DNA of 64,000 bases, taken from positions 80,438-144,437 of the forward strand of contig NZ_JARESE010000019.1 in assembly GCF_029076845.1 (NCBI RefSeq), written 5' to 3'. The notes under the pieces are model-generated. The model searched no databases and was not told the origin of the DNA. It was given only the letters and a program-made list of their open reading frames with translations. Both the position numbers and the translations under genes were made by a program. Of this stretch, positions 19,724 to 28,518 are shown piece after piece (the first letter of the stretch is position 1; each line of letters opens with the position of its first letter). The DNA is from Novosphingobium album (ex Liu et al. 2023). GTDB taxonomy: Bacteria; Pseudomonadota; Alphaproteobacteria; Sphingomonadales; Sphingomonadaceae.

Positions 19724-20442
19724 CAGATCAGCCCCTTGGCCTTGAGCGAGACATGCCCTTCGCGCCCGATCACGACATGATCGTGCACGACGATGCCCAG
19801 CAGCCGCCCGGCTTCGGCGATGCGGTTGGTGATGTCGATGTCGGCACGGCTCGGCTGGGGCGAGCCCGAGGGATGGTTGTGCACCAGGATCAGCGCCGTC
19901 GCGCCCAGATCGAGTGCGCGGCGGATCACTTCGCGCGGGTGGATCGCGGCTTCGTCGATCGAACCGTCGCCAACGTGATCGTCCAGGATCAGCATGTTCT
20001 GGGAATTGAGGTAGAGCACGCGCACGCGCTCCACCGTCAGGTGCGCCATGTCGATCGTCAGATAGTCGATCAGCGCTTGCCACGATCCGATCACCGGCGC
20101 CTCGCGCACGCGCTGGCGGGCCAGGCGGCGCGCGGCGATCGCCACCAGCTTGAGCGCGGCGGCGCTCGATTCGCCCATCTCGGGATGCAGCGCCAGCGCG
20201 CGGGCATCGGCGTTGAGCACGCCGGCCAGCGATCCGAACCGCTTGATCAGGGTGCGCGCGATCGGCTTGGTGTCGATCCGCGGCCGCGCCAGCATCAGCA
20301 GGTATTCGATCACCTCGTGATCGGCCAGCGCGTCTTCGCCGCCGGCGATCAGCCGCTTGCGCAGGCGCGCGCGGTGGCCGCTGGCGTCCTGCCCGGCCGG
20401 AGGAACCGCGCGTTCACCGAAGAGTTGGGGTTCGTCTGGCAT
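19723..20442 (-). CDS. radC: DNA repair protein RadC/JAB-domain protein
   Basis: Encodes 239 residues. The N-terminal half has the helix-hairpin-helix-like part (LADHEVIEYLLMLARPRIDTKP), the C-terminal half the JAMM metalloprotease-like motif LVHNHPSGSPQPSRADIDIT with both histidines and the aspartate. Despite the name, a direct repair role is doubtful for the family. The start MPDEPQLFGE is 54 bases from the divergent ydbH start. Confidence 0.93.
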   Translation of the reverse strand: MPDEPQLFGERAVPPAGQDASGHRARLRKRLIAGGEDALADHEVIEYLLMLARPRIDTKPIARTLIKRFGSLAGVLNADARALALHPEMGESSAAALKLVAIAARRLARQRVREAPVIGSWQALIDYLTIDMAHLTVERVRVLYLNSQNMLILDDHVGDGSIDEAAIHPREVIRRALDLGATALILVHNHPSGSPQPSRADIDITNRIAEAGRLLGIVVHDHVVIGREGHVSLKAKGLI

Positions 20443-20496
20443 GGCGTCGTGGATTGCATTGCCTTTCTCGCGGGGCGCGCGCAAGTGAGGGAGCGG

Positions 20497-23400
20497 ATGG
20501 CGCAAGACGAAGACCTGCCGGACCCGGATGCCGAAGCCGGACAGGAGCCGCCGCGCCGGCGAGGCTGGCGGCGCTGGGCCGTGGGCGTTCCCGTGGCGCT
20601 CGCGCTGGCGCTGGGATTCGCCTGGATCTCGCGTGAGCGCATCGCCGACGATTTCCTGGCCGGGCAGCTGGAAGGCATGGGCCTGCCGGCGACCTACAGG
20701 ATCGCCCGCATCTCGCCCGACGAGCAAGTGCTGCGCGATGTCGTGATCGGCGATCCCGCGCGGCCGGACCTGACCATCGCCGAAGTGCGCGTGCGCACGC
20801 GGCTGCGCTTCGGCCTGCCGGGGCTGGGGCGCATCACGCTGGTGCGCCCGCGCCTGTGGGGCAGTGTCCATGGCGGCAAGCCGAGCTTCGGCAGCCTCGA
20901 CAAAGTGCTGTTCACCGGCGGCAAGGCGCCGTTCCGCCTGCCCGATCTCGACGTGGCGATCGAGGATGGGCGCGCGCTGATCGAAAGCGATTACGGGCCG
21001 CTCGGTGTCAAGGTGGAAGGGAAAGGGCCCTTGCGTGGCGGCTTTGCCGGCGCGCTGGCCGTGCTTGCGCCGCAACTGGCCCACGGCACCTGCCGCACGG
21101 GGCGGGCCAGCCTTTACGGCACGGTGACGATCGCTGGCGAGAAGCCGCGCTTGCGGGGGCCGCTGCGGCTGGCCGGGCTGGATTGCCCCGACGATGCGCT
21201 GAAGCTGGCGAAAGCCGGGGCCGAGATCGACATCACGCTCGACCAGCCGCTCGATGGCGGCGAGGGTCGCATCTCGCTGGCCGGCGGCGCGCTGGCGCTG
21301 GGGCAAAGCCGGCTGGGCGAGGCGAAAGGCACGGTCCGCTTCACGTATCGCAAGGGCGCGCTGACCGCGCGGCACGATCTGAAGGCGCAAGCCATCGTCA
21401 CGCCGCAGGCCCGGCTGGCGGCGCTGGGCATCGAGGGCCGGGTCCGCGCCGCCGACGGGCTGCGCCGGATCGAGGTCGAAAGCGATATCACCGGGTCCGG
21501 GCTGGCCGGCGGGGGGGCGCTGCTCGATGCGCTGGCGCGCGCGCAGGCGGCGGGCGAAGGCACGCTGGCCGTGCCGCTGCTGACGCAGATCCGCGCGGCG
21601 CTGGCCCGCGAGACGCGTGGCAGCCGCTTTGCCGGCAGCATGATCCTGCGCCGCGCGGGCAAGGCGGTCACGCTGGTCGTGCCGCGCGCCGCCCTGCACG
21701 GCGGCAGCGGCCAGACGCTGGTGGCGCTCTCGCGCGTCCAGCTCATGGCGGGCGAGGCGGGGCTGCCCCGGATCACCGGCAATTTCGCCACGGGCGGCAA
21801 GGGCCTGCCCGCGATCGCCGGCCGGATGGAGCGCGGCGCCTCGGGCGGGTTGACGCTGCGCGTGCGGATGCCCGAATACCGCGCCGGCGACGCGCGCATC
21901 GCCTTGCCCGAACTGGCGCTGGCGCAAGCCCCGGGTGGGGCGATCGGCTTTGCCGGCGAGGCCCGCCTGACGGGAGCACTGCCGGGCGGGCGCGCGGAAA
22001 ACCTGGTGCTGCCGCTTGATGGCAACTGGTCGGCGCGCGGCGCGCTGGCGCTCTGGCGGTCCTGTGTCGATGTGCGGTTCGATCGGCTGGAGATCGCCAA
22101 CTTGCGGATCGACAAGCGGCGCCTGCCGCTGTGCCCGCCGCGCGGCCGGGCGATCGTGCAAGGCACGCCGGGCGGTTCCATCGCCATCGCCGCCGGCGTG
22201 CCCGCGCTCGATCTCTCCGGGCGGCTGGGCCAGACACCGATCCGTATCGCCAGCGGCCCGGTGGGCTTTGCCTGGCCCGGCACGCTGACGGCGCGCGCGC
22301 TCGATATCGCGCTGGGGCCTGCCGCCACCGCCTCGCGCTTTCGCGTGGCCCATCTCGATGCCCGGGTCGGCCGGGAGATTTCGGGCACGTTCGATGGCTC
22401 GGACGTGCTGCTGGCGGCGGTGCCGCTCGACTTGCGCGATACCGGCGGGACCTGGCGCTATGCCGATGGCGTGCTGACGCTGGGCAACGGCGCGTTCCGG
22501 CTGGAGGACCGCGAGCAGGTGGACCGTTTCGCGCCGCTGCTGGCCCGCGACGCGACGCTGACGCTCAAGGACAACGTGATCGACGCTGAGGCGCTGCTGC
22601 GTGAGCCGGCAAGCGGGCGCGAGGTGGTGCTGGCGACGATCCGGCACGATCTGACCAGCGGGCGCGGTCATGCCGACCTCGCCGTGCCCGGCATTCTCTT
22701 CGACAACGCGCTCCAGCCCGATACGCTGACCCCGCTGGCGCTCGGCGTGGTCGCCAATGCGCAAGGCACCGTGCGTGGCCGGGGTCGGATCGACTGGGAC
22801 GAGAACGCCGTCACCTCGAACGGCAGCTTCACCACCGACGCGCTGGATTTCGCCGCCGCCTTCGGGCCGGTGCGGGGCCTGTCCGGCACGGTCGCCTTCA
22901 CCGACCTGCTCGGCCTTGTCACCGCGCCGCGCCAGCGGCTCGATATCGCCGCGATCAATCCGGGCATCGAGGTCTATGGGGGTGTGCTGTTCTTCGATCT
23001 CAAGCCCGGCTACGTCGTCGACGTCGAGGGTGGAAACTGGCCGTTCCTTGGCGGCACGCTGCGCCTGCAGCCGGTAACGATGCGCATGGGCGTGGCCGAG
23101 ACGCGGCGCTATGTGCTCGATATCGAGGGGCTGGACGCGGCCCAGCTGGTCGAGCGGATGGAGCTGGCCAACCTTTCGGCCACCGGCACGTTCGATGGCA
23201 CGATGCCGCTGGTGTTCGACGAGAACGGCGGGCGCATCGTCGGCGGCAGGCTCACCGCCCGGCCGCCCGGCGGCAATGTCTCCTACATCGGCGAGCTGAC
23301 TTATAAAGACTTGTCGGCCATGGCGAACTTCGCGTTCGACGCGCTGAAATCGCTCGACTATCGCCAGATGGAGATCGGCATGGAAGGCGCGCTGGAAGGC

Positions 23401-23700
23401 GAGATCGTCACGCGCGTGCAGTTCCTGGGCATCAAGCAGGGGCAGGGCACGTCGAGCAATTTCCTGACCAGGCGGATCGCCAAGCTGCCCATCCGGTTCA
23501 ACGTCAACCTGCGCGCGCCGTTCTTCCAGCTCGCCAGCTCGTTCCGCTCGTTCTACGATCCGGCCTATGTGCGCGATCCGCGCGGGCTGGGCCTGATCGA
23601 TGCGCAAGGCCGCCCGATCGCGCCCGCCCCCGGCGCGCCGGCCGGCCTTGCTCCGCCGCAACCGCCCATTCAGCCTTCCGAAAGCGCGCACCAGCCATGA
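20497..23700 (+). CDS. ydbH: YdbH-like AsmA/TamB-type envelope protein
   Basis: Encodes 1067 residues. After a charged N-terminus there is one membrane anchor (WAVGVPVALALALGFAWI, about residues 27-45), then a long beta-strand-rich periplasmic part. The pattern fits the YdbH branch of AsmA-like proteins that form groove-shaped bridges for phospholipid transport between inner and outer membranes. ATG at 20497 follows AGTGAGGGAG and gives the expected cytoplasmic tail; the frame is open far upstream but lies opposite radC. It overlaps ynbE by ATGA, and the three-gene order ydbH-ynbE-ydbL matches Escherichia coli, which strongly supports the name. Confidence 0.9.
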   Translation: MAQDEDLPDPDAEAGQEPPRRRGWRRWAVGVPVALALALGFAWISRERIADDFLAGQLEGMGLPATYRIARISPDEQVLRDVVIGDPARPDLTIAEVRVRTRLRFGLPGLGRITLVRPRLWGSVHGGKPSFGSLDKVLFTGGKAPFRLPDLDVAIEDGRALIESDYGPLGVKVEGKGPLRGGFAGALAVLAPQLAHGTCRTGRASLYGTVTIAGEKPRLRGPLRLAGLDCPDDALKLAKAGAEIDITLDQPLDGGEGRISLAGGALALGQSRLGEAKGTVRFTYRKGALTARHDLKAQAIVTPQARLAALGIEGRVRAADGLRRIEVESDITGSGLAGGGALLDALARAQAAGEGTLAVPLLTQIRAALARETRGSRFAGSMILRRAGKAVTLVVPRAALHGGSGQTLVALSRVQLMAGEAGLPRITGNFATGGKGLPAIAGRMERGASGGLTLRVRMPEYRAGDARIALPELALAQAPGGAIGFAGEARLTGALPGGRAENLVLPLDGNWSARGALALWRSCVDVRFDRLEIANLRIDKRRLPLCPPRGRAIVQGTPGGSIAIAAGVPALDLSGRLGQTPIRIASGPVGFAWPGTLTARALDIALGPAATASRFRVAHLDARVGREISGTFDGSDVLLAAVPLDLRDTGGTWRYADGVLTLGNGAFRLEDREQVDRFAPLLARDATLTLKDNVIDAEALLREPASGREVVLATIRHDLTSGRGHADLAVPGILFDNALQPDTLTPLALGVVANAQGTVRGRGRIDWDENAVTSNGSFTTDALDFAAAFGPVRGLSGTVAFTDLLGLVTAPRQRLDIAAINPGIEVYGGVLFFDLKPGYVVDVEGGNWPFLGGTLRLQPVTMRMGVAETRRYVLDIEGLDAAQLVERMELANLSATGTFDGTMPLVFDENGGRIVGGRLTARPPGGNVSYIGELTYKDLSAMANFAFDALKSLDYRQMEIGMEGALEGEIVTRVQFLGIKQGQGTSSNFLTRRIAKLPIRFNVNLRAPFFQLASSFRSFYDPAYVRDPRGLGLIDAQGRPIAPAPGAPAGLAPPQPPIQPSESAHQP

Positions 23701-23984
23701 AGCCATCACGATTGACCGTTCGATTCCCCGCTGCGACAAGCACAGGCATGACTGTGGCAGGGATGGGATACGGGCAGCCGGGCCGGCGTGGGCTCCCGCA
23801 AGGCGCGGGACGCGCGGCGGCGGTGCTGGTGACAGGGGCGATGATGCTTTCGGGCTGCATTTCGGTGAACGCGCCGGACAAGCCGATCGTCATCGAGCTT
23901 AACATCAACATCAAGCAGGAAGTGATCTATCGTCTCGCCGATGATGCCTCGAAGACGATCGAAAGCCACGGGGATATCTTCTGA
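23697..23984 (+). CDS. ynbE: YnbE-like outer-membrane lipoprotein
   Basis: Encodes 95 residues. The lipobox MMLSGC sits about residue 54 after a hydrophobic stretch (AAAVLVTGAM), and the mature part NAPDKPIVIELNINIKQEVI is the conserved YnbE segment. The signal region is preceded by about 35 residues, so the true start may be a later ATG (23748 or 23763). In E. coli YnbE pairs by strand addition with YdbH to complete the lipid-transport bridge. It overlaps ydbH by 4 bases and ydbL by 1. Confidence 0.9.
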   Translation: MKPSRLTVRFPAATSTGMTVAGMGYGQPGRRGLPQGAGRAAAVLVTGAMMLSGCISVNAPDKPIVIELNINIKQEVIYRLADDASKTIESHGDIF

Positions 23985-24391
23985 TGAGGAATGACATGCA
24001 GACCAGCCGTTTCCACCGTATCGGCCTTGCCGCCGGCGCCGCCGCGCTGATGCTGGCCGGGCTGGCCGCGCCGGCCTTCGCGCAGCGCGATCCGGCCTAT
24101 GAGGCCGCGCGCGCCGCCGGCCAGATCGGCGAGAAGATGGATGGCTATCTCGGCGCGGTCGGCGGCGTTCCGGCCGCGGTGCAGAAGATGATCAGCGATC
24201 TCAATATCAAGCGCAAGGCGGTCTATGCCCAGAAGGCGCAGGAACAGCACGCCACGCTGGAGGAATATGCCTTCACTTCGGGCTGCCTGCTGATCTCGCA
24301 GACCAGGCCGGGCGAGAAGTACCAGGCGCCGGACGGAAGCTGGCAGACGCGCGGCGGCGGCGCCCCCCAGCGCGATCCCCGCTGCCCGTAA
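23984..24391 (+). CDS. ydbL: YdbL-like (DUF1318) periplasmic protein
   Basis: Encodes 135 residues with a signal peptide (LAAGAAALMLAGLAAPAFA, cut before QRDPAY). The mature part is DUF1318: GQIGEKMDGYLGAV, then NIKRKAVYAQKAQEQ and a cysteine-containing tail. In E. coli YdbL acts as a periplasmic partner that regulates YdbH-YnbE assembly. ATG at 23996 is a strong alternative start because AGGA lies 5 bases before it. It ends the operon, 10 bases before convergent rlmN. Confidence 0.89.
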   Translation: MRNDMQTSRFHRIGLAAGAAALMLAGLAAPAFAQRDPAYEAARAAGQIGEKMDGYLGAVGGVPAAVQKMISDLNIKRKAVYAQKAQEQHATLEEYAFTSGCLLISQTRPGEKYQAPDGSWQTRGGGAPQRDPRCP

Positions 24392-24401
24392 GAGGCCAGC
24401 C

Positions 24402-25670
24402 TTAACCCAGCGCCGCCTGCTTTTCCGCATAGAGCCGGTCCAGTTCGGCCCGGCTCTTCTTTTCGGCCGCGGTCTTGAGCTGGCCGCAGGCGGCGTCGAT
24501 ATCGCGGCCGCGCGGGGTGCGCACCGGCGCGCTGATGCCCGCTTCGAAGACGATGTCGGAAAAGCGGCGGATACGCTCGGGGCTGGAGCATTCGTAAGGC
24601 GCGCCGGGCCAGGGGTTGAACGGGATCAGGTTGACCTTGGCGGGCAGCTTGTACTTGCGGATCAGGCGGACCAGCTCGCGCGCGTCCTTGTCGCTGTCGT
24701 TCTTGTCCTTCAGCATCACGTATTCGAAGGTGATGCGCCGGGCATTGCTGGCGCCGGGATAATCCGCGCAGGCCTGCAGCAGTTCCTCGATGCCGAACTT
24801 GCGGTTGATCGGCACGATCTCGTCGCGCACCTCCTTGGTCACGGCGTGGAGCGAGACCGCGAGATTGACGCCGATCTCCTCGCCGCAGCGCGCCATCAGC
24901 GGTACCACCCCGCTGGTGGACAGCGTGATGCGCCGCTTGGACAGGGCCAGGCCATCGCCATCCATCACCAGCGCCAGCGCATCGCGCACATTGTCGAAAT
25001 TGTAGAGCGGCTCGCCCATGCCCATCATCACGATATTGGTCAGCAGGCGTCCGTCCGAGGAATAGGAGCCTTCGTCCTCCTCCTCGTCCAGCCCGGCCAT
25101 GGTCCCGCCGCCCTTGGGCCATTCGCCCAGCGCGTCGCGCGCCAGCATGACCTGGCCGACGATCTCGCCCGCCGTCAGGTTGCGCACCAGCCGCATCGTG
25201 CCGGTGTGGCAGAACCGGCAATTGAGCGTGCAGCCCACTTGCGAGGAAACGCACAGCGTGCCGCGATCGGCATCGGGAATGAACACCATCTCGAAATCGT
25301 GGCCGTCGGCGGTGCGCAGCAGCCACTTGCGCGTGCCGTCGGTCGAATGCTGGGCCTCGACGATTTCCGGCCGGCCGATCACGAAGCGCTCGGCCAGCCA
25401 TGGCCGCATGGTCTTGGCGATATCGGTCATCGCCTCGAATTCGGTGACGCCGCGATGGTAGAGCCAGTGGAACACTTGCTTGGCGCGCAGCCGCGCCTGC
25501 TTTGCGTCCAGCCCGGCCTGGGCGAACAGTTCGGCGATCCGCCGCCGGGGCAGGCCCATCAGATCGAGGCGGCCATCGGCGCGCGGCGTCACGCCCTCGA
25601 CCAGATCGGGGCGCGGCACGGGCACCGGATCGATGTGTCCGGGGATCGGCATGAGATTGGTATCGGCCAT
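24402..25670 (-). CDS. rlmN: 23S rRNA (adenine(2503)-C(2))-methyltransferase
   Basis: Encodes 422 residues. [14 protein letters not shown] is the radical-SAM CxxxCxxC cluster site and [11 protein letters not shown] carries the C-terminal cysteine that takes part in methyl transfer. [13 protein letters not shown] is also characteristic. It methylates A2503 of 23S rRNA and A37 of some tRNAs. A low-complexity acidic insert ([10 protein letters not shown]) precedes the GMGEPL region. The start [11 protein letters not shown] is preferred over upstream in-frame codons that lack family similarity. Confidence 0.96.
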   Translation of the reverse strand: MADTNLMPIPGHIDPVPVPRPDLVEGVTPRADGRLDLMGLPRRRIAELFAQAGLDAKQARLRAKQVFHWLYHRGVTEFEAMTDIAKTMRPWLAERFVIGRPEIVEAQHSTDGTRKWLLRTADGHDFEMVFIPDADRGTLCVSSQVGCTLNCRFCHTGTMRLVRNLTAGEIVGQVMLARDALGEWPKGGGTMAGLDEEEDEGSYSSDGRLLTNIVMMGMGEPLYNFDNVRDALALVMDGDGLALSKRRITLSTSGVVPLMARCGEEIGVNLAVSLHAVTKEVRDEIVPINRKFGIEELLQACADYPGASNARRITFEYVMLKDKNDSDKDARELVRLIRKYKLPAKVNLIPFNPWPGAPYECSSPERIRRFSDIVFEAGISAPVRTPRGRDIDAACGQLKTAAEKKSRAELDRLYAEKQAALG

Positions 25671-25909
25671 GGGAGCGCGGATATAAGCCTTCGCGGGCCG
25701 AACGGGAAGCCCGCCGGGTCGCTTGCGCGCGAATGGCGTGTTCGCCCGCCGGGTTCCCGCCGACGATCGCATGGCAAAGCCGGGCCATCGCAAACATGTG
25801 ACAAATTTCCCTCACTTGTTTCGTTGTGTCAGGTTCATGAAACTTTCTTCCCACGAACTTCATTCCACAAGTCCGGCGGCCACGGCTGCCGAGCATTATG
25901 GAGTTCACT

Positions 25910-26572
25910 ATGAAGAAGATTTTTGTCTGCATCGCCACCGGTGGCGCGCTCGTTTCGGTCCCCGCGCTGGCGCAGGACACGGCCTCGCCGTTCACCGGGC
26001 CGCGTGTCGAGGCCATCGTCGGCTATGACAAGACCCGCGCCGGCAGCAGCGTCGATACCGATGCCGCGGTCGGCAACAAGCAGTCGATGGACGGCGTGCT
26101 CTATGGCGTCGGGGCCGGCTATGACGTCGATCTCGGCAGCGTCGTGCTGGGCGCGGAGGCCGAAGTCACCGATTCGACCGCCAAGCAGAGCTTCGGCGCC
26201 GGGGACTTCGAAGGCTTCGGCAGCGGCAACATCAAGACCAACCGTGACCTCTACGTTGGTGCGCGCGCCGGCGTGAAAGTCGCGCCGACGACGCTGCTCT
26301 ATGCCAAGGCCGGCTACACCAACGGTCGCTTCGGCGCCTATTCGAGCGACGGCGAAGTCGCCTATCGCGAGAAGTTCGATGCCGATGGCTACCGCGTGGG
26401 CGCCGGCGTGGAGCAGGCGGTGGGCAGGAACACCTTCGCCAAGCTCGAATACCGTTATTCGAACTACTCGAAGGGCGAGATCGACTTTGGCGACGACTTG
26501 CCGGACAGCCAGCGCTTCGACGTCGATCTGGACCGGCACCAGGTGGTGGCCAGCGTCGGTATGCGCTTCTGA
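25910..26572 (+). CDS. Outer-membrane beta-barrel protein (opacity/OmpA-like porin family)
   Basis: Encodes 220 residues. A signal peptide (KKIFVCIATGGALVSVPALA) precedes PRVEAIVGYDKT. Alternating hydrophobic strands follow, including YGVGAGYDVDLG, LYVGARAGVKVAPTTLLYAKAGYT and FAKLEYRYSNYS, and the chain ends in SVGMRF with the C-terminal phenylalanine recognised by the BAM complex. An eight-stranded barrel is likely. ATG at 25910 is favoured over 25898 because GGAG at 25900-25903 is well spaced. The 239 bases upstream hold the promoter region and are locally AT-richer. A strong terminator follows. Confidence 0.87.
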   Translation: MKKIFVCIATGGALVSVPALAQDTASPFTGPRVEAIVGYDKTRAGSSVDTDAAVGNKQSMDGVLYGVGAGYDVDLGSVVLGAEAEVTDSTAKQSFGAGDFEGFGSGNIKTNRDLYVGARAGVKVAPTTLLYAKAGYTNGRFGAYSSDGEVAYREKFDADGYRVGAGVEQAVGRNTFAKLEYRYSNYSKGEIDFGDDLPDSQRFDVDLDRHQVVASVGMRF

Positions 26573-26593
26573 TCTGAAGCATAGGCCGTAACG

Positions 26594-26633
26594 GCGAAGG
26601 GGCGGCGACCGCGCGGCCGCCCCTTCGCTTTAT
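26594..26633 (+). terminator. Intrinsic terminator after the outer-membrane protein gene
   Basis: A perfect 13-bp stem, GCGAAGGGGCGGC at 26594-26606 with its complement at 26616-26628, is followed by TTTAT. It lies 21 bases after the stop codon. Confidence 0.85.
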
Positions 26634-26702
26634 GAAGGGTGTCGGAAATACGCGAAAGAGCGTGTTTCAAGGAGCGTGTTTCGTTGCGGCGTCGGCGGCC
26701 CG

Positions 26703-27215
26703 CTACCGCACCCTCGCGCAGCCCACCGAGGCCGCGTCCATCGCCGATGCGGCGCCCGGCAAGGGCCAGGTATTGCTGAAGCGCCGGCCGCGCGCGTCCG
26801 TGGCGCTCACGGTCATGGCCGGGGCGGAGCGCATGGCCGCGACGATGGCGGCATTGGCGCGGTCATCGGGCGCCCAGGCATCGCCGCCGCCGCCCGAAAG
26901 CGGATAGCGCTGGTCAGCGATGGTCAGCACGATCCGCGCATGGGCGGCCAGCTTGCGTGAAACCCGGAAATGCACCTGATTGCGCGCGCCGCGCCGGGGC
27001 CAGGTGCCGATGGCGGCATAGGGCTGGTAATCGCGCGCCAGCGTGCTGGGCTCGGCCATGGCGATGGCATAGCAGCGCGGCACCGCCGGATCGCGAAACG
27101 CGCCCCACTGCCCATACATCCCCAGGCTTTCTCGCGCCTGCGCCGGCCCGCCGAAGGCCATCGCGGCAAGGCAGAGTGCGAAAAGGGCCGTCCGTCTGGT
27201 CACGGCCGTCCCCAT
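26703..27215 (-). CDS. Invasion-associated locus B (IalB)-like secreted protein
   Basis: Encodes 170 residues with a signal peptide (TALFALCLAAMAFGGPAQA). The mature part begins ESLGMYGQWGAFRDPAVPRC, and CYAIAMAEPS follows; the G-x-W-GAF...CYA pattern and a later cysteine (VGCARV) match the IalB family common in alphaproteobacteria. The name comes from Bartonella; the role in free-living bacteria is unknown. Its start at 27215 is 44 bases downstream of the TauD/TfdA gene on the same strand. Confidence 0.72.
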   Translation of the reverse strand: MGTAVTRRTALFALCLAAMAFGGPAQARESLGMYGQWGAFRDPAVPRCYAIAMAEPSTLARDYQPYAAIGTWPRRGARNQVHFRVSRKLAAHARIVLTIADQRYPLSGGGGDAWAPDDRANAAIVAAMRSAPAMTVSATDARGRRFSNTWPLPGAASAMDAASVGCARVR

Positions 27216-27259
27216 CGCAGATCGCGTCAGCCGGCGAAAGGCCCCGTTCGCGCGATTCC

Positions 27260-28243
27260 TCAGGCGACTTCGCGGAAGACCTCGCCGATCTTCTTGCCGT
27301 CCTCGAAATAGCCCAGGCCATAGTCGCCCTTGATCGTGGTGCGCAGGGTCTGGCGTTCGTACTTCGCGTTGCAGCCTTCCACCGCGTGGAGCATCCGGTG
27401 GTTGTCCCAGATCACCATGTCGGTGGGCGACCAGTCGTGCCAATAGGCGCTGGTGCCTTCGCCCAGGCGGTTGATCTCGTGCGCCACTTCGTCAAGCAGG
27501 GCATCGCCGGCCGCGTTCTCCTCGTGCTCCAGCGCGACCGCCATCCACGGGCCGAAGTGCAGCACTTTCTCGCCGGTTTGGCGCTCCCAGATCGCCGGGT
27601 GCATGGCGCGCGGGAAGATCGCCACTTCCTTGAGCAGCGCGGCGGTGGAGGCATGTTCGGTCAGCGGCGTGAAATTGACCCCGTATTTCTGCTTCGAAAG
27701 CCGGGTGTCGAGCGTGTAGATCACATTCCGGCCTTCCAGCCGGTCGCGCAAGCCCCGCGGGAACTGGCGGTACAGCTCGATGCCGTCCATGAAGCCGGTG
27801 CGGCCACCCACGGGCGCGGCGATCGGCGATCGCAGCACGCCGGCATAGTTCAGCTCGTCGTTGTAGCAGTGATCGAAGTGCCACGGCGAAAAGCGCGCCA
27901 GCACTTCGCCCTGATATTCGACCAGACCCTCGCCCTCCTCGGGATTCTCGTTCCGGGGCACATAGTGCATGTCGATCACGCCTTCGGCCTCGTCGCCGGT
28001 TTCCTTGTCGCGCGGGGTCGATTTGGTCGGGTGGTCCTTGAGCGGGCCGAACACCTTGCTCAGCGCCACTTGCATCCGGGCGCTGGGCTCCATGCCGCGA
28101 AAGACGATCATGCCGCGATCGACGAACAGGTCGCGCAGCTGCTGGCGGATCGATTCGTCCTCGATATTGCTCCAGCCCAGGCCACTGACCTGCGCGCCGA
28201 AGCTGAGCGTGTCATCAAGGTCGCGGACGGTGATTCCTGCCAT
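27260..28243 (-). CDS. TauD/TfdA-family Fe(II)/2-oxoglutarate-dependent dioxygenase
   Basis: Encodes 327 residues. The iron-binding HxD is visible in PWHFDHCYND and the distal histidine and 2-oxoglutarate arginine in WDNHRMLHAVEG...ERQTLRTTI. Members hydroxylate substrates such as taurine, 2,4-D or other carboxylates, often causing their cleavage. The substrate is unknown. The start at 28243 has GGGAGAAGAGAG ahead of it. The 275-base region shared with divergent sthA is otherwise without recognised features. Confidence 0.92.
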   Translation of the reverse strand: MAGITVRDLDDTLSFGAQVSGLGWSNIEDESIRQQLRDLFVDRGMIVFRGMEPSARMQVALSKVFGPLKDHPTKSTPRDKETGDEAEGVIDMHYVPRNENPEEGEGLVEYQGEVLARFSPWHFDHCYNDELNYAGVLRSPIAAPVGGRTGFMDGIELYRQFPRGLRDRLEGRNVIYTLDTRLSKQKYGVNFTPLTEHASTAALLKEVAIFPRAMHPAIWERQTGEKVLHFGPWMAVALEHEENAAGDALLDEVAHEINRLGEGTSAYWHDWSPTDMVIWDNHRMLHAVEGCNAKYERQTLRTTIKGDYGLGYFEDGKKIGEVFREVA

Positions 28244-28518
28244 TTCTCTCTTCTCCCATGTCTTTTCCCGTCGTTCGCCCGCCCCGGAAATGGGCGAAAA
28301 CCGCCATTTCGAAAAGGGTGCGGAAGGCGCCGGCGGGCGCATCAGTAAGCGTGCTCACGATATACTATCGCTCATATGTCCGCGCCAGGGAAAAACGTGG
28401 CCGCGCCGCAATTCGGCGGTTGCGTCGCGTCGCGGCAGGCCGCACAATCGCGCTCGCTTTCAGGGAGGAGAGGGAACCGTCCGGGCAATCCTGCCGGGCG
28501 GTCTTCCAGGGGGCGAAC

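Noticed and set aside
19753..23739. A minus-strand open frame of over 1,300 codons opposite ydbH, and similar long antisense frames elsewhere
   Set aside because: In this GC-rich DNA the antisense frame of a real gene is often open. Its translation is rich in Arg, Ala, Gln and His without domain similarity, while the plus-strand reading gives YdbH; only the radC part at one end is real.
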